A stretch of 64,000 nucleotides of DNA from Burkholderia lata (GTDB lineage Bacteria > Pseudomonadota > Gammaproteobacteria > Burkholderiales > Burkholderiaceae): positions 124,001-188,000 of the forward strand of contig NC_007510.1 of the NCBI RefSeq assembly GCF_000012945.1. Reading direction: 5' to 3'. Below, one piece after another: positions 1-9,900 of this stretch. A program made the position numbers and the translations under genes. The notes beneath the pieces were generated by a model. The model searched no databases and was not told the origin of the DNA. It saw only the letters and a program-made list of their open reading frames with translations. Within the stretch, counting starts at the first letter, position 1. Each line of letters starts with the position of its first letter.

Positions 1-1
1 G

Positions 2-1120
2 TTGCTCGATGCGATCGGCGCGACGCTCGCGGCCACCGAGCCGATCAACATCCAGTTCACGAGCGGCACGACCGGCAGCCCGAAGGGCGCAACGCTCACG
101 CATCGCAACGTCGTCAACAACGGGCGCTCGATCGCGACGGCGATGCGGTTCACCGAGCAGGACACGCTGTGCATCCCGGTGCCGCTGTATCACTGTTTCG
201 GGATGGTGCTCGCGGTGCTCGCGTGCGTGTCGAAGGGCGCGGCGATGGTGTTCCCGGGCGAAGCGTTCGACCCGGTCGCGACGCTCGCGGCGGTGGCCGA
301 CGAGCGCTGCACCGCGCTGCATGGCGTGCCGACGATGTTCATCGCCGAGCTCGATCACCCCGAGTTCGCGAAATTCGACCTGTCGACGCTACGCACCGGG
401 ATCATGGCCGGCTCGCCGTGCCCGATCGAGACGATGAAGCGCGTCGTGTCGCAGATGCACCTGTCGGAGATCACGATCGCGTACGGGATGACGGAGACGA
501 GCCCCGTGTCGTTCCAGAGCTCCACCGACGATCCGCTCGAGAAGCGCACGACGACGGTCGGGCGCATTCAGCCGCATCTGGAAGTGAAGGTCGTCGATCC
601 GAGCGGCGGCATCGTGCCGGTCGGCGCGACGGGCGAGCTGTGCACGAAGGGCTATTCGGTGATGCTCGGCTACTGGGACGACGACACGAAGACGCGCGAG
701 GTGCTGGTGGACGGCTGGATGCATACGGGCGACCTCGCGACGCTCGATGCGGACGGCTACTGCAATATCGTCGGCCGGCTGAAGGACATGGTGATTCGCG
801 GCGGCGAGAACGTCTATCCGCGCGAGATCGAGGAATTCCTGTTTCGGCATCCGAAGATCCAGAGCGCGCAGGTATTCGGCGTGCCCGATACGAAGTACGG
901 CGAAGAGCTGTGCGCATGGATCGTGCTGCGCGCCGACGAGCAGATGACCGAGGACGACGTGCGTGCGTTCTGCAACGGGCAGATCGCGCACTACAAGATT
1001 CCGCGCTACATCCGCTTCGTCGACGAGCTGCCGATGACGGTGACGGGCAAGGTGCAGAAGTTCGTGATGCGTGACCGGATGATCGAGGAGCTGAAACTGG
1101 ACGTGCAGAAGACCGCGTAG
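2..1120 (+). CDS. Acyl-CoA synthetase, AMP-binding family (3' part only)
   Basis: This is the C-terminal part (about 372 residues) of an adenylate-forming acyl-CoA ligase; the gene begins upstream of the window. The enzyme would activate a fatty or other carboxylic acid with ATP and transfer it to CoA in the cytoplasm. The frame shows the P-loop-like [14 protein letters not shown], the adenylate motif [10 protein letters not shown], the hinge [25 protein letters not shown], and the C-terminal [10 protein letters not shown] with the conserved catalytic lysine. These are the family's core motifs in order, and full-length members are usually 540-570 residues, so roughly a third is missing. The first in-frame codon in the window is not the true start. 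Substrate cannot be read from the sequence; medium- to long-chain fatty acid is a guess. Confidence 0.93.
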   Translation: MLDAIGATLAATEPINIQFTSGTTGSPKGATLTHRNVVNNGRSIATAMRFTEQDTLCIPVPLYHCFGMVLAVLACVSKGAAMVFPGEAFDPVATLAAVADERCTALHGVPTMFIAELDHPEFAKFDLSTLRTGIMAGSPCPIETMKRVVSQMHLSEITIAYGMTETSPVSFQSSTDDPLEKRTTTVGRIQPHLEVKVVDPSGGIVPVGATGELCTKGYSVMLGYWDDDTKTREVLVDGWMHTGDLATLDADGYCNIVGRLKDMVIRGGENVYPREIEEFLFRHPKIQSAQVFGVPDTKYGEELCAWIVLRADEQMTEDDVRAFCNGQIAHYKIPRYIRFVDELPMTVTGKVQKFVMRDRMIEELKLDVQKTA

Positions 1121-1180
1121 TGCGGCATGCAGACGGGAAAAAACGCGGCGGCCTGCGGGCCGTTGCGCTTTCGATGGACG

Positions 1181-1211
1181 AAAAAAAGCGGGCTTATTAG
1201 CCCGCTAAAAA
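1181..1211 (-). terminator. Intrinsic terminator pointing leftward
   Basis: A perfect 7-bp stem (AGCGGGC at 1187-1193, GCCCGCT at 1200-1206) has a 6-nt loop and A tracts on both sides of the top strand (A7 before, A5 after). Read on the minus strand, the stem is followed by a run of seven T, so it ends leftward transcription. It has no T tract for the rightward acyl-CoA synthetase transcript. It may end a long pheC 3' UTR or a separate leftward small RNA. Confidence 0.75.
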
Positions 1212-1763
1212 CCACACGCTACGGGGTTAGCGCGAGGAGACCAAAGATGAAACCGAGTCCGGCGGGGGGCCGGAAACGACTCCAACAGGGATGCCCCTCG
1301 GAAGGGCTTCGGTACGTGACCGACTGGCTCGCAGCGCTTCGCGTCCGCTCACACTTGGCACACGAGACCGCATCCGTGTTGAAACCGTTGAGGCCATTGT
1401 GGGCGAATTAATGACCCCTCGCGGTAACAAAGTGTTTCAGGTTGTAACGCCCGCCAGATAAGGCTTTCCGGGATTTTTTGCTGTTTTTGAGGGCCTGAAA
1501 AAGGTCATTTTTACTCATATTTTCCGCAGCGTTTTCAGCGCGTGCGCGCGATGCGTTTTTCATGCGTATCAGGCTCGACGAATTGCCGATTTGCACGCGA
1601 GAAAATGCGCCTTTCGCCCGATACCGCGCATGACGAGTCATTCGTCAGAAAGATTTTGAAACGTGATTGGTGTGCGCGGAAGTCGGCCGTTCGGCCAATT
1701 CGGTGGCTTCGGGCCGATTTTGCGGGCGCCGGCACGCTGCGTCGAAGTGTAACGGCGGCACTT
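1212..1763. other. Intergenic region, no convincing gene
   Basis: About 550 bp lie between the leftward terminator and the stem-loop behind pheC. Positions 1220-1400 are rich in short inverted repeats, for example CCGGC/GCCGG near 1259-1273 and CGGT/ACCG near 1310-1322. Positions 1430-1600 are unusually A/T-rich for this genome. Two short frames are possible but unsupported. One is a 54-codon plus-strand frame from ATG 1247, preceded by GAGGAGA at good spacing and ending at 1411. The other is a 36-residue minus-strand frame ending at 1408 and starting at an ATG near 1518. A leftward structured RNA ending at the 1181-1211 terminator is equally plausible. Confidence 0.3.
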
Positions 1764-1801
1764 CGGCCGCCGCCGCGCAGCGACTTTTGCGGCGGTGGCC
1801 G
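1764..1801 (-). other. Stable stem-loop downstream of pheC
   Basis: A 13-bp G/C stem (1764-1776 with 1789-1801, one G-U wobble) encloses a 12-nt loop, 42 bp past the pheC stop codon. There is no T tract on the pheC strand, so it is more likely a 3'-end stabiliser or part of Rho-dependent termination than an intrinsic terminator. Confidence 0.45.
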
Positions 1802-1842
1802 CGGGGTCGGTGCCCGCTATCGGCCGCCGTGCGCGGGCCTGA

Positions 1843-2643
1843 TTACTTCAGCCATTTGTCCGAAATCGCCTGGTATTCGCCGGTCGACAGCGCGAGATGC
1901 AGCCACTGATCGACGTACTGCTGGAACGCGACATCGCCGCGCGGCACCATGTACGCCTTCTCGCCGAACTGGAACGGCTTGTCCGGATGCACCGAGCACA
2001 GGCCCGGATTCAGCTTTTGCTGCAGCAGTGTCTCGGACGCATCCGTCACCATCACGTCCGCCTTGCCGGCGAGGATCTGCTTGAAGATCGTTACGTTGTC
2101 CGGATAGACGGTGAGGTTCGCGTGCGTGAAGTACTGCTTCGCGAAACGCTCGTTGGTGCCGCCCGGGTTCACGATCACGCGCGTTTCCGGCCGGTCGATC
2201 TGCGCGACGGTCTGGTATTTGTCGGCGTCCGCGCAGCGCACGATCGGCGTCTTGCCGTCGACCACGTACGGCTGCGTGAAGAACACGCGCTTCTGGCGCT
2301 CGAGCGTCGTCGACACGCCACCCACCGCGATGTCGCATTTCGCGACGAAATCGCCGGTCAGGTTCGGCCAGCTCGTCTTCACGTAGTCGGTCTTCACGCC
2401 GAGCGATTTCGCGAGCGATTCGGCCATGTCGATGTCGATGCCCTCGAAGCGGCCGTCCGCGCGGTAGTACGAATACGGCTTGTAGTCGCCCGTCGTGCAC
2501 ACGCGCAGCGTGCCGCGCGCGAGCACGTCGTCGAGCCGCGAGCCGGCGCCCGGTGCGGCGGCAGCGGCGCCCGCGCCGGTCTGCGCGTGCGCGGCGGCAC
2601 AGCAAAGCAGCGCGGTGGCGGCGAGCGTGGCGAGTGTCTTCAT
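1843..2643 (-). CDS. pheC: Periplasmic cyclohexadienyl (arogenate/prephenate) dehydratase, PheC type
   Basis: The 266-residue protein has a solute-binding-protein fold (SBP_bac_3). It should act in the periplasm, dehydrating prephenate or arogenate to phenylpyruvate or phenylalanine. It starts with a signal peptide (about residues 1-20, ending AAAHA). It shares a run of features remembered from Pseudomonas PheC: TTGDYKPYSYY, SWPNL, VNPGGTNERFA, YPDNVTIFKQI, CSVHPDKPF, EKAYMVPR and YVDQWLH. The NPGGTNE glutamate corresponds to the residue proposed as the general acid in that enzyme. ATG 2643 was chosen because AGGAGGAGACCG lies just upstream. An ordinary amino-acid ABC-transporter binding protein is the alternative, but no permease or ATPase gene is nearby, which favours the enzyme. 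It is divergent from hemE across 149 bp. Confidence 0.8.
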   Translation of the reverse strand: MKTLATLAATALLCCAAAHAQTGAGAAAAAPGAGSRLDDVLARGTLRVCTTGDYKPYSYYRADGRFEGIDIDMAESLAKSLGVKTDYVKTSWPNLTGDFVAKCDIAVGGVSTTLERQKRVFFTQPYVVDGKTPIVRCADADKYQTVAQIDRPETRVIVNPGGTNERFAKQYFTHANLTVYPDNVTIFKQILAGKADVMVTDASETLLQQKLNPGLCSVHPDKPFQFGEKAYMVPRGDVAFQQYVDQWLHLALSTGEYQAISDKWLK

Positions 2644-2792
2644 CGGTCTCCTCCTTCGTTTCGTTCGATATGAGCGTCCGATCATAACGGAGCCATCGCG
2701 CGCGTCATATGGCCGCCATCGCGTCGGCAAGCGCAGCCCGACGGCGGCTGTCCGGTAAAATGCCGCTTTGCCCTCGCATCGTCGCTCCTACC

Positions 2793-3887
2793 GTGGCCCA
2801 TACCCTGCTTAACGACACCTTCCTGCGTGCGCTTCTGCGCGAGCCGACCGACTACACGCCGATCTGGCTGATGCGCCAGGCCGGCCGCTACCTGCCCGAA
2901 TACAACGCGACGCGCGCGCGCGCCGGCAGCTTCCTCGGTCTCGCGAAGAATCCCGACTACGCGACCGAAGTGACGCTGCAGCCGCTCGAGCGCTTTCCGC
3001 TCGACGCCGCGATCCTGTTCTCTGACATCCTGACGATTCCGGACGCGATGGGGCTCGGCCTCGACTTCCAGGTCGGCGAAGGGCCGAAGTTTGCGCATCC
3101 GGTGCGTACCGAGGCCGACGTCGCGAAGCTCGCGGTGCCGGACATCGAAGAGACGCTCGGCTACGTAACGGGCGCCGTGCGCGAGATCCGCCGCGCGCTC
3201 ACCGACGGCCAGGGCCGCCAGCGCGTGCCGCTGATCGGCTTTTCGGGCAGCCCGTGGACGCTCGCGTGCTACATGGTCGAAGGCGGCGGGTCGGACGATT
3301 TCCGCACGGTGAAGTCGATGGCGTATTCGCGCCCCGACCTGATGCACCGGATCCTCGACGTGAACGCGCAGGCGGTGGCCGCGTACCTGAACGCGCAGAT
3401 CGAAGCGGGCGCGCAGGCCGTGATGATCTTCGATACGTGGGGCGGCGCGCTGGCGGACGGCGCGTACCAGCGCTTCTCGCTGGACTACATCCGCCGCGTC
3501 GTCTCGCAGCTCAAGCGCGAGCACGACGGCGAGCGCGTGCCGGTGATCACGTTCACCAAGGGCGGCGGGCTGTGGCTCGAGGAGATCGCGGCGACCGGCG
3601 TCGACGCGGTCGGGCTCGACTGGACCGTCAACCTCGGCAAGGCGCGCGAGCGCGTCGCGGGCAAGGTCGCGCTGCAGGGCAACCTCGACCCGACGATCCT
3701 GTTTGCGCCGCCGGCTGCAGTACGCGAGCAGGCGCGCGCGGTGCTCGACAGCTACGGCAATCATCCGGGCCACGTCTTCAACCTCGGGCACGGCATTTCG
3801 CAGTTTACGTCGCCCGATCACGTCGCCGAACTCGTCGACGAAGTGCATAGCCACAGCCGCGCGATTCGTAGCGGAGCCGCTGGCTGA
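2793..3887 (+). CDS. hemE: Uroporphyrinogen decarboxylase
   Basis: This cytoplasmic haem-pathway enzyme (364 residues) removes four carboxyl groups from uroporphyrinogen III to give coproporphyrinogen III. The family signature [15 protein letters not shown] lies at residues 23-37, and [22 protein letters not shown] and NLGHGI are all present. The length is normal for the family. I start at the GTG at 2793, giving [15 protein letters not shown], which matches remembered Burkholderia HemE; longer upstream in-frame ATGs lack family similarity. No strong Shine-Dalgarno is visible before the GTG. The gene stands alone between divergent pheC and co-directional priA, with 451 bp of non-coding DNA before priA. 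Confidence 0.97.
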   Translation: MAHTLLNDTFLRALLREPTDYTPIWLMRQAGRYLPEYNATRARAGSFLGLAKNPDYATEVTLQPLERFPLDAAILFSDILTIPDAMGLGLDFQVGEGPKFAHPVRTEADVAKLAVPDIEETLGYVTGAVREIRRALTDGQGRQRVPLIGFSGSPWTLACYMVEGGGSDDFRTVKSMAYSRPDLMHRILDVNAQAVAAYLNAQIEAGAQAVMIFDTWGGALADGAYQRFSLDYIRRVVSQLKREHDGERVPVITFTKGGGLWLEEIAATGVDAVGLDWTVNLGKARERVAGKVALQGNLDPTILFAPPAAVREQARAVLDSYGNHPGHVFNLGHGISQFTSPDHVAELVDEVHSHSRAIRSGAAG

Positions 3888-3995
3888 ACGCAAGCGCTGT
3901 CATGCTGCACTGCGGCGTGACAGCGTTTCGCTGCCGGCACTAAACAGGGCGCAACCCCGCACCGGTTGCCGATTCAGTGCTTGTCAAGACTTGAC

Positions 3996-4004
3996 TTATA
4001 CACA
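3996..4004 (+). promoter_or_regulatory. DnaA box (TTATACACA)
   Basis: This is an exact match to the relaxed DnaA-box consensus TTWTNCACA in the hemE-priA intergenic region. It lies directly after a TTGACT sequence, so DnaA bound here could affect a nearby promoter. Confidence 0.5.
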
Positions 4005-4185
4005 TTTTCCACGTTGCAGCGCGGTAGAGCCCTGTATCGGTCAATTCGCCTCGCTATGGTTCGGTAATTTGAATAGCAGCCTTATGGAATAAGGCTCCGC
4101 GGGGCACCGCAACAAGCGGCGAAAATCAGCGCAAAGCGCGGCCCCGCGCGCGTTGCGGCCAGTGAGCGGCGAGTTCTCAACAAAG

Positions 4186-4194
4186 TTATCCACA
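4186..4194 (+). promoter_or_regulatory. DnaA box (TTATCCACA)
   Basis: This is an exact strong DnaA box, 145 bp before the priA start and in the same orientation as the box at 3996. Confidence 0.6.
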
Positions 4195-4338
4195 GGCTGG
4201 GCAGGGTATACGGCGATTCCTAATGCGAATCCAAAACTTAGCGCCGAATCTGAAGTTTTACTTTAAGTTCGCTGCCACGATGCGGGCGCGGATGTCGGCC
4301 GTCCATGCCCATGCGGCGCATACCGCCGCCGGAGCGCC

Positions 4339-6603
4339 GTGATGAGCGGCACCTATCTGCGCGTCGCGCTCGACCATCCGCTCGCCACCCTGTTCGATTA
4401 CCGCTGCGACGCGCAACCGGTGCCCGGGCCCGGCACGCTCGTGCAGGTGCCGTTCGGCAAGCGGCAGGCCGTCGGGCTCGTCTGCGAAGTGACGACTCAC
4501 ACCGATGTGCCGCCATCCCGGCTGCGCGCAGTCGACGCGATCTGCACCGACCTGCCGCCGTTGTCGCCGGACTGGCTCGCGCTCGTGTCGTTCGCCGCCG
4601 ACTACTACCAGCGCGGCCGTGGCGAGGTCGCGCTGCCGGCGCTGCCGCAGGCGCTGCGCGATGCCGGCCGCTGGGGGCGGCTGCTCGCGCCCGAGGTGCG
4701 CTACCGGCCGACGGAAGCCGGCCGCGCGGCGCTGCCCGATGCATTGCCCGCGCGCGGGGCCGCGCTGCGGCGGCTCGCGCAGGCCCTGGTCGACACCGAT
4801 TCGCTGGCGCTGCCCGATGCGCGCGCGCTGCACCCGAAGGCGGCGGCGACGCTCGACGACTGGGCGGCGCGCGGCTGGGTCGACGTCGAGGAGATCGGCT
4901 GGGCCGACGCGCCTGTGCCCAAAGCTGTGGATAACCTGTTGGCAGCCGGTGGACGAACTGTGCCGCCGGCGCTCACGGACCAGCAGGCCGAGGCGCTCGA
5001 CGCGATTCGCGCCGCACAGGGCTTCGCGCCGTTCCTGCTGCACGGCGTGACGGGCAGCGGCAAGACCGAGGTCTATCTGCATGCGCTCGCATCGCTGCTC
5101 GATGCACGGCCGGACGCGCAAGCGCTCGTGCTCGTCCCCGAAATCAACCTGACGCCGCAGTTCGAGGCCGCGTTTCGCGCGCGCTTCGCGGGGGCGCTCG
5201 CCGACGACGCGATCGTCACGCTGCACAGCGGGCTCGCCGAGGGCGAGCGTGCGCGCAACTGGCTCGCCGCGCATACGGGCCGCGCGCGGATCGTGCTCGG
5301 CACGCGCCTCGCAGTGCTCGCGTCGATGCCGACACTCGCGTTGATCGTCGTCGACGAGGAGCACGAGCCCGCATACAAGCAGCAGGAAGGGCTGCGCTAT
5401 TCGGCACGCGATCTCGCCGTGTGGCGCGCGAAGCAGCTCGGCATCACGGTCGTGCTCGGCTCGGCGACGCCGTCGCTCGAAAGCTGGTGGCAGGCCGAGC
5501 AGGGCCGTTACACGCGGCTCACGCTGTCGCGCCGCGCGGTGGCTGACGCGACGCTGCCGACCGTGCGCCTGATCGACCTCGAAGAGGAGCGGCGGCGCGG
5601 GCGCGCGTCGATGGGCGGGCTGTCGGGGCCGCTCGTCGCGGCGCTGAAGGCGCGGCTCGAGCGCGGCGAACAGAGCCTCGTGTTCCTGAACCGGCGCGGT
5701 TATGCGCCGCAGCTCGCGTGCGACGCATGCGGCTGGGTTGCCGGCTGCCCGCGCTGCAGCGCGTACGTCGTGCTGCACAAGCCCGAGCACGCGCTGCGCT
5801 GCCATCACTGCGGCTGGGAATCGCGCATTCCGCGGTCGTGCCCCGAATGCGGGAACGTCGACATCGCGCCGCTCGGGCGCGGTACGCAACGGATCGAGGA
5901 GGCGCTCGCCGAGACCGTGCCGGGTGCGCGCGTGCTGCGGATCGACGCGGACAGCACACGTCGCAAGGGCAGTGCGCAGGCGCTCTTTTCCGACGTGCAC
6001 GCGGGCGAGGTCGATATCCTCGTCGGCACGCAGATGATCGCGAAGGGGCACGACTTCCAGCGCGTGTCACTCGTCGGCGTGCTCAATGCCGATACTGCGC
6101 TGTTCTCGCACGACTTCCGCGCGAGCGAACGGCTGTTCGCGCAGCTGATGCAGGTGAGCGGCCGCGCAGGGCGCGCCGGGCTGCCGGGCGAGGTGCTCGT
6201 GCAGACGCGTTACCCGCGTCATGCGCTGTACCACGCGCTCGGGCGGCAGGATTACGTCGGCTTCGCGAATTCGACGCTTGGCGAGCGCCGCGACGCGCAC
6301 CTGCCGCCGTTCGTCTACCAGGCGCTGCTGCGCGCCGAAGGGCGCACGCTCGACGCGGCGCTCGCGTTCCTGCTGCAAGCCGCGGCCGCGTTGCCGGGGC
6401 TGCCGGGTGCCGATCGCGTGACCGTCTACGACGCGGTGCCGATGACGATCGTCAAGGTCGCGAACGTCCATCGCGCGCAGTTGCTGCTCGAAAGCGCGTC
6501 GCGGGCGGCGCTGCAGCATGCGCTGCGCGCATGGCAGCCGGAGCTGCGCGCGCTGAAGGGCGTGCTGCGGTGGAGCGTCGAGGTCGATCCGCTGGATATC
6601 TGA
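4339..6603 (+). CDS. priA: Primosomal protein N' (replication restart helicase PriA)
   Basis: PriA is a 3'-5' superfamily 2 helicase that recognises abandoned forks and D-loops and reloads the replisome. The protein is 754 residues. It has an N-terminal 3'-DNA-binding region (MSGTYLRVALDHPLATLFDY), Walker A GVTGSGKTE at about 236-244, Walker B DEEH at 339-342, the GSATPSLES motif, and a zinc-binding cysteine array from C461 to C504 (CDACGW, CPRC, CHHCGW, CPEC). GTQMIAKGHDF and QVSGRAGRAG are also present. It may start at GTG 4339 or ATG 4342; neither has a strong Shine-Dalgarno. It carries an internal inverted DnaA box at 4926-4934 and is preceded by two more boxes, which suggests replication-linked control. 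Confidence 0.97.
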   Translation: MMSGTYLRVALDHPLATLFDYRCDAQPVPGPGTLVQVPFGKRQAVGLVCEVTTHTDVPPSRLRAVDAICTDLPPLSPDWLALVSFAADYYQRGRGEVALPALPQALRDAGRWGRLLAPEVRYRPTEAGRAALPDALPARGAALRRLAQALVDTDSLALPDARALHPKAAATLDDWAARGWVDVEEIGWADAPVPKAVDNLLAAGGRTVPPALTDQQAEALDAIRAAQGFAPFLLHGVTGSGKTEVYLHALASLLDARPDAQALVLVPEINLTPQFEAAFRARFAGALADDAIVTLHSGLAEGERARNWLAAHTGRARIVLGTRLAVLASMPTLALIVVDEEHEPAYKQQEGLRYSARDLAVWRAKQLGITVVLGSATPSLESWWQAEQGRYTRLTLSRRAVADATLPTVRLIDLEEERRRGRASMGGLSGPLVAALKARLERGEQSLVFLNRRGYAPQLACDACGWVAGCPRCSAYVVLHKPEHALRCHHCGWESRIPRSCPECGNVDIAPLGRGTQRIEEALAETVPGARVLRIDADSTRRKGSAQALFSDVHAGEVDILVGTQMIAKGHDFQRVSLVGVLNADTALFSHDFRASERLFAQLMQVSGRAGRAGLPGEVLVQTRYPRHALYHALGRQDYVGFANSTLGERRDAHLPPFVYQALLRAEGRTLDAALAFLLQAAAALPGLPGADRVTVYDAVPMTIVKVANVHRAQLLLESASRAALQHALRAWQPELRALKGVLRWSVEVDPLDI
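4926..4934 (-). promoter_or_regulatory. DnaA box inside priA (TGTGGATAA, inverted TTATCCACA)
   Basis: This exact strong DnaA box lies on the opposite strand inside the priA coding sequence, about 590 bp into the gene. The surrounding codons (AAAGCTGTGGATAACCTG) use AAA, GTG and GAT, which looks no more constrained than neighbouring sequence, so it could be chance. Confidence 0.35.
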
Positions 6604-6847
6604 GTATCTGAGCGGCGCGCCATGCGGCGTTCGTGCTGCGCGCCGCGGTATCGAAGCCCGGGCCGGGTGCCCTCGAACCGTCTCTCGCCGCTCGGCCGCG
6701 CCCGGGCGCCACACCTTCCGCCATACCCTCCGTCACACCCAGTGCAACCCGTTTTCGTCCGCCGCCACCCGCGCGGAAGGTTGCGCACGCGTGTCAAACC
6801 GGCCTGCTCAGGGAAAACACCGATCCTCCGACCACGGGCAACTCCTA
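6604..6847. other. priA-putA spacer, nothing identified
   Basis: These 244 bp follow the priA stop. I see no gene, no intrinsic terminator with a T tract and no obvious promoter. Frames crossing it are short and arginine/proline-rich, as expected for random G/C-rich DNA. Confidence 0.4.
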
Positions 6848-6926
6848 GGTTGCAACCGCATAAGTGGCTGATTATATTGAGTAACTTAAGGGTGCAACCT
6901 ATCTCGTAATTTGGTTGCACCTTTTT
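6848..6926 (+). promoter_or_regulatory. PutA operator array / hairpin in the putA leader
   Basis: Three sites carry the hexamer GTTGCA or its complement: GGTTGCAACC at 6848-6857 (a 10-bp palindrome), GGTGCAACC at 6891-6899 and GGTTGCACC at 6913-6921. GTTGCA is the core recognised by the ribbon-helix-helix domain of PutA in enterobacteria, and the encoded PutA has that domain. The second and third sites also form a perfect 9-bp hairpin with a 13-nt loop followed by TTTTT, so the element could double as a terminator or attenuator. Autorepression of putA in the absence of proline is the inferred role. Confidence 0.7.
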
Positions 6927-6998
6927 ATTGCGTGCCGTAGGATTTCGCGCATCCTCTCACACCATATTGCCGGGCTCGCACCGGCGCACGAACCCACC

Positions 6999-9900
6999 AT
7001 GGCAAGCACGACTCTCGGCGTCAAAGTCGACGACCTTCTCCGCTCGCGTCTCAAGGACGCCGCCGCGCGTCTCGAGCGCACTCCCCACTGGCTGATCAAG
7101 CAGGCGATCTTCGCGTATCTCGAGCGGATCGAGCACGGCCAGTTGCCGCCCGAGCTGTCGGGTCACAGCGGCGTGACGGAGCTCGCCGACGGCCAGGTCG
7201 CGGACGGCGACGACGACAACTCGCCGCATCCGTTCCTCGAGTTCGCGCAGAACGTGCAGCCGCAATCGGTGCTGCGCGCGGCGATCACGGCTGCGTATCG
7301 CCGCCCCGAGCCGGAATGCGTGCCGTTCCTGCTCGGGCAGGCGCGCCTGCCCGCGAACCTGCAGGCGGACGTGCAGGCGCTCGCGACCAAGCTCGTCGAG
7401 GCGCTGCGCGAGAAGAGCTCGGGCGGCGGCGTCGAAGGGCTGATCCACGAGTTCTCGCTGTCGAGCCAGGAAGGCGTCGCGCTGATGTGCCTCGCCGAAG
7501 CGCTGCTGCGCATTCCCGATCGCGCGACGCGCGATGCGCTGATTCGCGACAAGATCAGCAAGGGCGACTGGCGCTCGCACGTCGGCCACGCGCCGTCGCT
7601 GTTCGTGAACGCGGCCACGTGGGGGCTGATGATCACCGGCAAGCTGGTGACGACCAACAGCGAAGCCGGGCTGTCGTCGGCGCTGACGCGCCTGATCGGC
7701 CGCGGCGGCGAGCCGCTGATCCGCAAGGGCGTCGACATGGCGATGCGCCTGATGGGCGAGCAGTTCGTCACCGGCGAGACGATTTCCGAAGCGCTCGCGA
7801 ACAGCCGCAAGTACGAAGCGCGCGGCTTCCGCTACTCGTACGACATGCTCGGCGAAGCGGCGACCACCGAAGAGGATGCGCAGCGCTACTACGCGTCGTA
7901 CGAACAGGCGATCCACGCGATCGGCAAGGCAGCCGGCGGCCGCGGCATCTACGAAGGCCCGGGCATCTCGATCAAGCTGTCGGCGCTGCACGCGCGCTAC
8001 TCGCGCTCGCAGCAGGACCGCACGATGAGCGAGCTGCTGCCGCGCGTGCGCGCGCTCGCGCTGCTCGCGCGCCGCTACGACATCGGCCTGAACATCGATG
8101 CTGAAGAAGCCGACCGCCTCGAACTGTCGCTCGACCTGCTCGAGGCGCTGTGCTTCGATCCGGATCTCGCGGGCTGGAACGGCATCGGCTTTGTGGTGCA
8201 GGGCTACCAGAAGCGCTGCCCGTTCGTGATCGACTACCTGATCGATCTCGCGCGCCGCAGCCGTCACCGCCTGATGATCCGCCTCGTGAAGGGCGCGTAC
8301 TGGGATACCGAGATCAAGCGTGCGCAGGTCGACGGCCTCGAAGGCTATCCGGTCTATACGCGCAAGATCTACACCGACGTGTCGTACCTCGCGTGCGCGA
8401 AGAAGCTGCTCGCGGCGCCGGACGCCGTGTACCCGCAGTTCGCGACGCACAACGCGCACACGCTGGCCGCGATCTACCAGCTCGCGGGCCAGAACTACTA
8501 CCCGGGCCAGTACGAATTCCAGTGCCTGCACGGGATGGGCGAGCCGCTGTACGAGGAAGTCACGGGCCGCGACAAGCTCAACCGTCCGTGCCGCGTGTAC
8601 GCGCCGGTCGGCACGCACGAGACGCTGCTCGCGTACCTGGTGCGCCGCCTGCTCGAGAACGGCGCGAACACGTCGTTCGTGAACCGCATCGCGGATAAAA
8701 CCGTGGCGGTGAAGGAGCTGGTTGCCGATCCGGTCGACGAAGCGTCGAAGGTCGTGCCGCTCGGCGCACCGCACGCGAAGATCCCGCTGCCGCGCAACCT
8801 GTACGGCGACGAGCGTCCCAACTCGATGGGTCTCGACCTGTCGAACGAACACCGCCTCGCGTCGCTGTCGTCCGCGCTGCTCGCGAGCGCGCATTTCCCG
8901 TGGCGCGCGGCGCCGATGCTCGCCGACGACGCGCTCGCCGACGCACCGGCCCGCGACGTGCGCAACCCGGCCGACCAGCGCGACCTGGTCGGCACGGTCA
9001 GCGAAGCGACGGCCGAACACGTGAGCGCGGCACTCGCGCACGCGGTGGCCGCCGCGCCGATCTGGCAGGCGACGCCGGTCGATGCACGCGCCGATTGCCT
9101 GGTGCGCGCGGCCGACCTGCTCGAAGCGCAGATGCACACGCTGATGGGCCTGATCGTGCGCGAAGCCGGCAAATCGCTGCCTAACGCGATCGCCGAGATC
9201 CGCGAAGCGGTCGACTTCCTGCGCTACTACGCCGCACAGATCCGCGACGAATTCTCGAACGACACGCACCGCCCGCTGGGCCCCGTGGTCTGTATCAGCC
9301 CGTGGAACTTCCCGCTCGCGATCTTCATGGGCCAGGTCGCCGCGGCACTCGCCGCCGGCAACACGGTGCTCGCGAAGCCGGCCGAACAGACGCCGCTGAT
9401 CGCCGCGCAGGCCGTGCGCCTGCTGCGCGAGGCCGGCGTGCCGGCCGGCGCGGTGCAACTGCTGCCGGGCACCGGCGAGACCGTCGGCGCGGCGCTGGTG
9501 GCCGACGCGCGTACGCGTGCGGTGATGTTCACCGGCTCGACCGAAGTCGCGCGCCTGATCAACAAGACGCTGTCCGCGCGCCTCGACCCGGACGGCAAGC
9601 CGATCCCGCTGATCGCCGAAACGGGCGGCCAGAACGCGATGATCGTCGACTCGTCGGCGCTCGCGGAGCAGGTCGTCGCGGACGTGATGCAGTCGTCTTT
9701 CGACTCGGCCGGTCAACGGTGTTCGGCGCTGCGCGTTCTGTGTCTGCAGGACGATGTTGCGGACCGCACGCTGACGATGCTGAAGGGCGCGATGCACGAG
9801 CTGGCGCTCGGCAACCCCGACCGCCTGTCGACGGACGTCGGCCCGGTGATCGACGGTGAAGCGAAGCAGACGATCGACACGCACGTCGCGGCGATGAAGG

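Larger units (their letters stand above)
3888..4338. other. hemE-priA intergenic region with DnaA boxes and a hairpin
   Basis: These 451 bp hold no credible gene. They contain two DnaA-box matches (listed separately) and an A/T-rich hairpin, AGCCTTAT at 4078-4085 with ATAAGGCT at 4089-4096 around a 3-nt loop. The hairpin has no T tract. The segment 4200-4270 before priA is A/T-rich compared with its surroundings and may carry the priA promoter, but I cannot assign clear -35 and -10 elements. Confidence 0.5.

Noticed and set aside
1127..1411. Plus-strand frame after the acyl-CoA synthetase
   Set aside because: The segment overlaps the leftward terminator and shows no family similarity. Only the part from ATG 1247 has a ribosome site, so it is mentioned as an unproven option in the region entry.
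4258..6051. Long minus-strand frame opposite priA
   Set aside because: Antisense to all PriA motifs, with no signal of its own.
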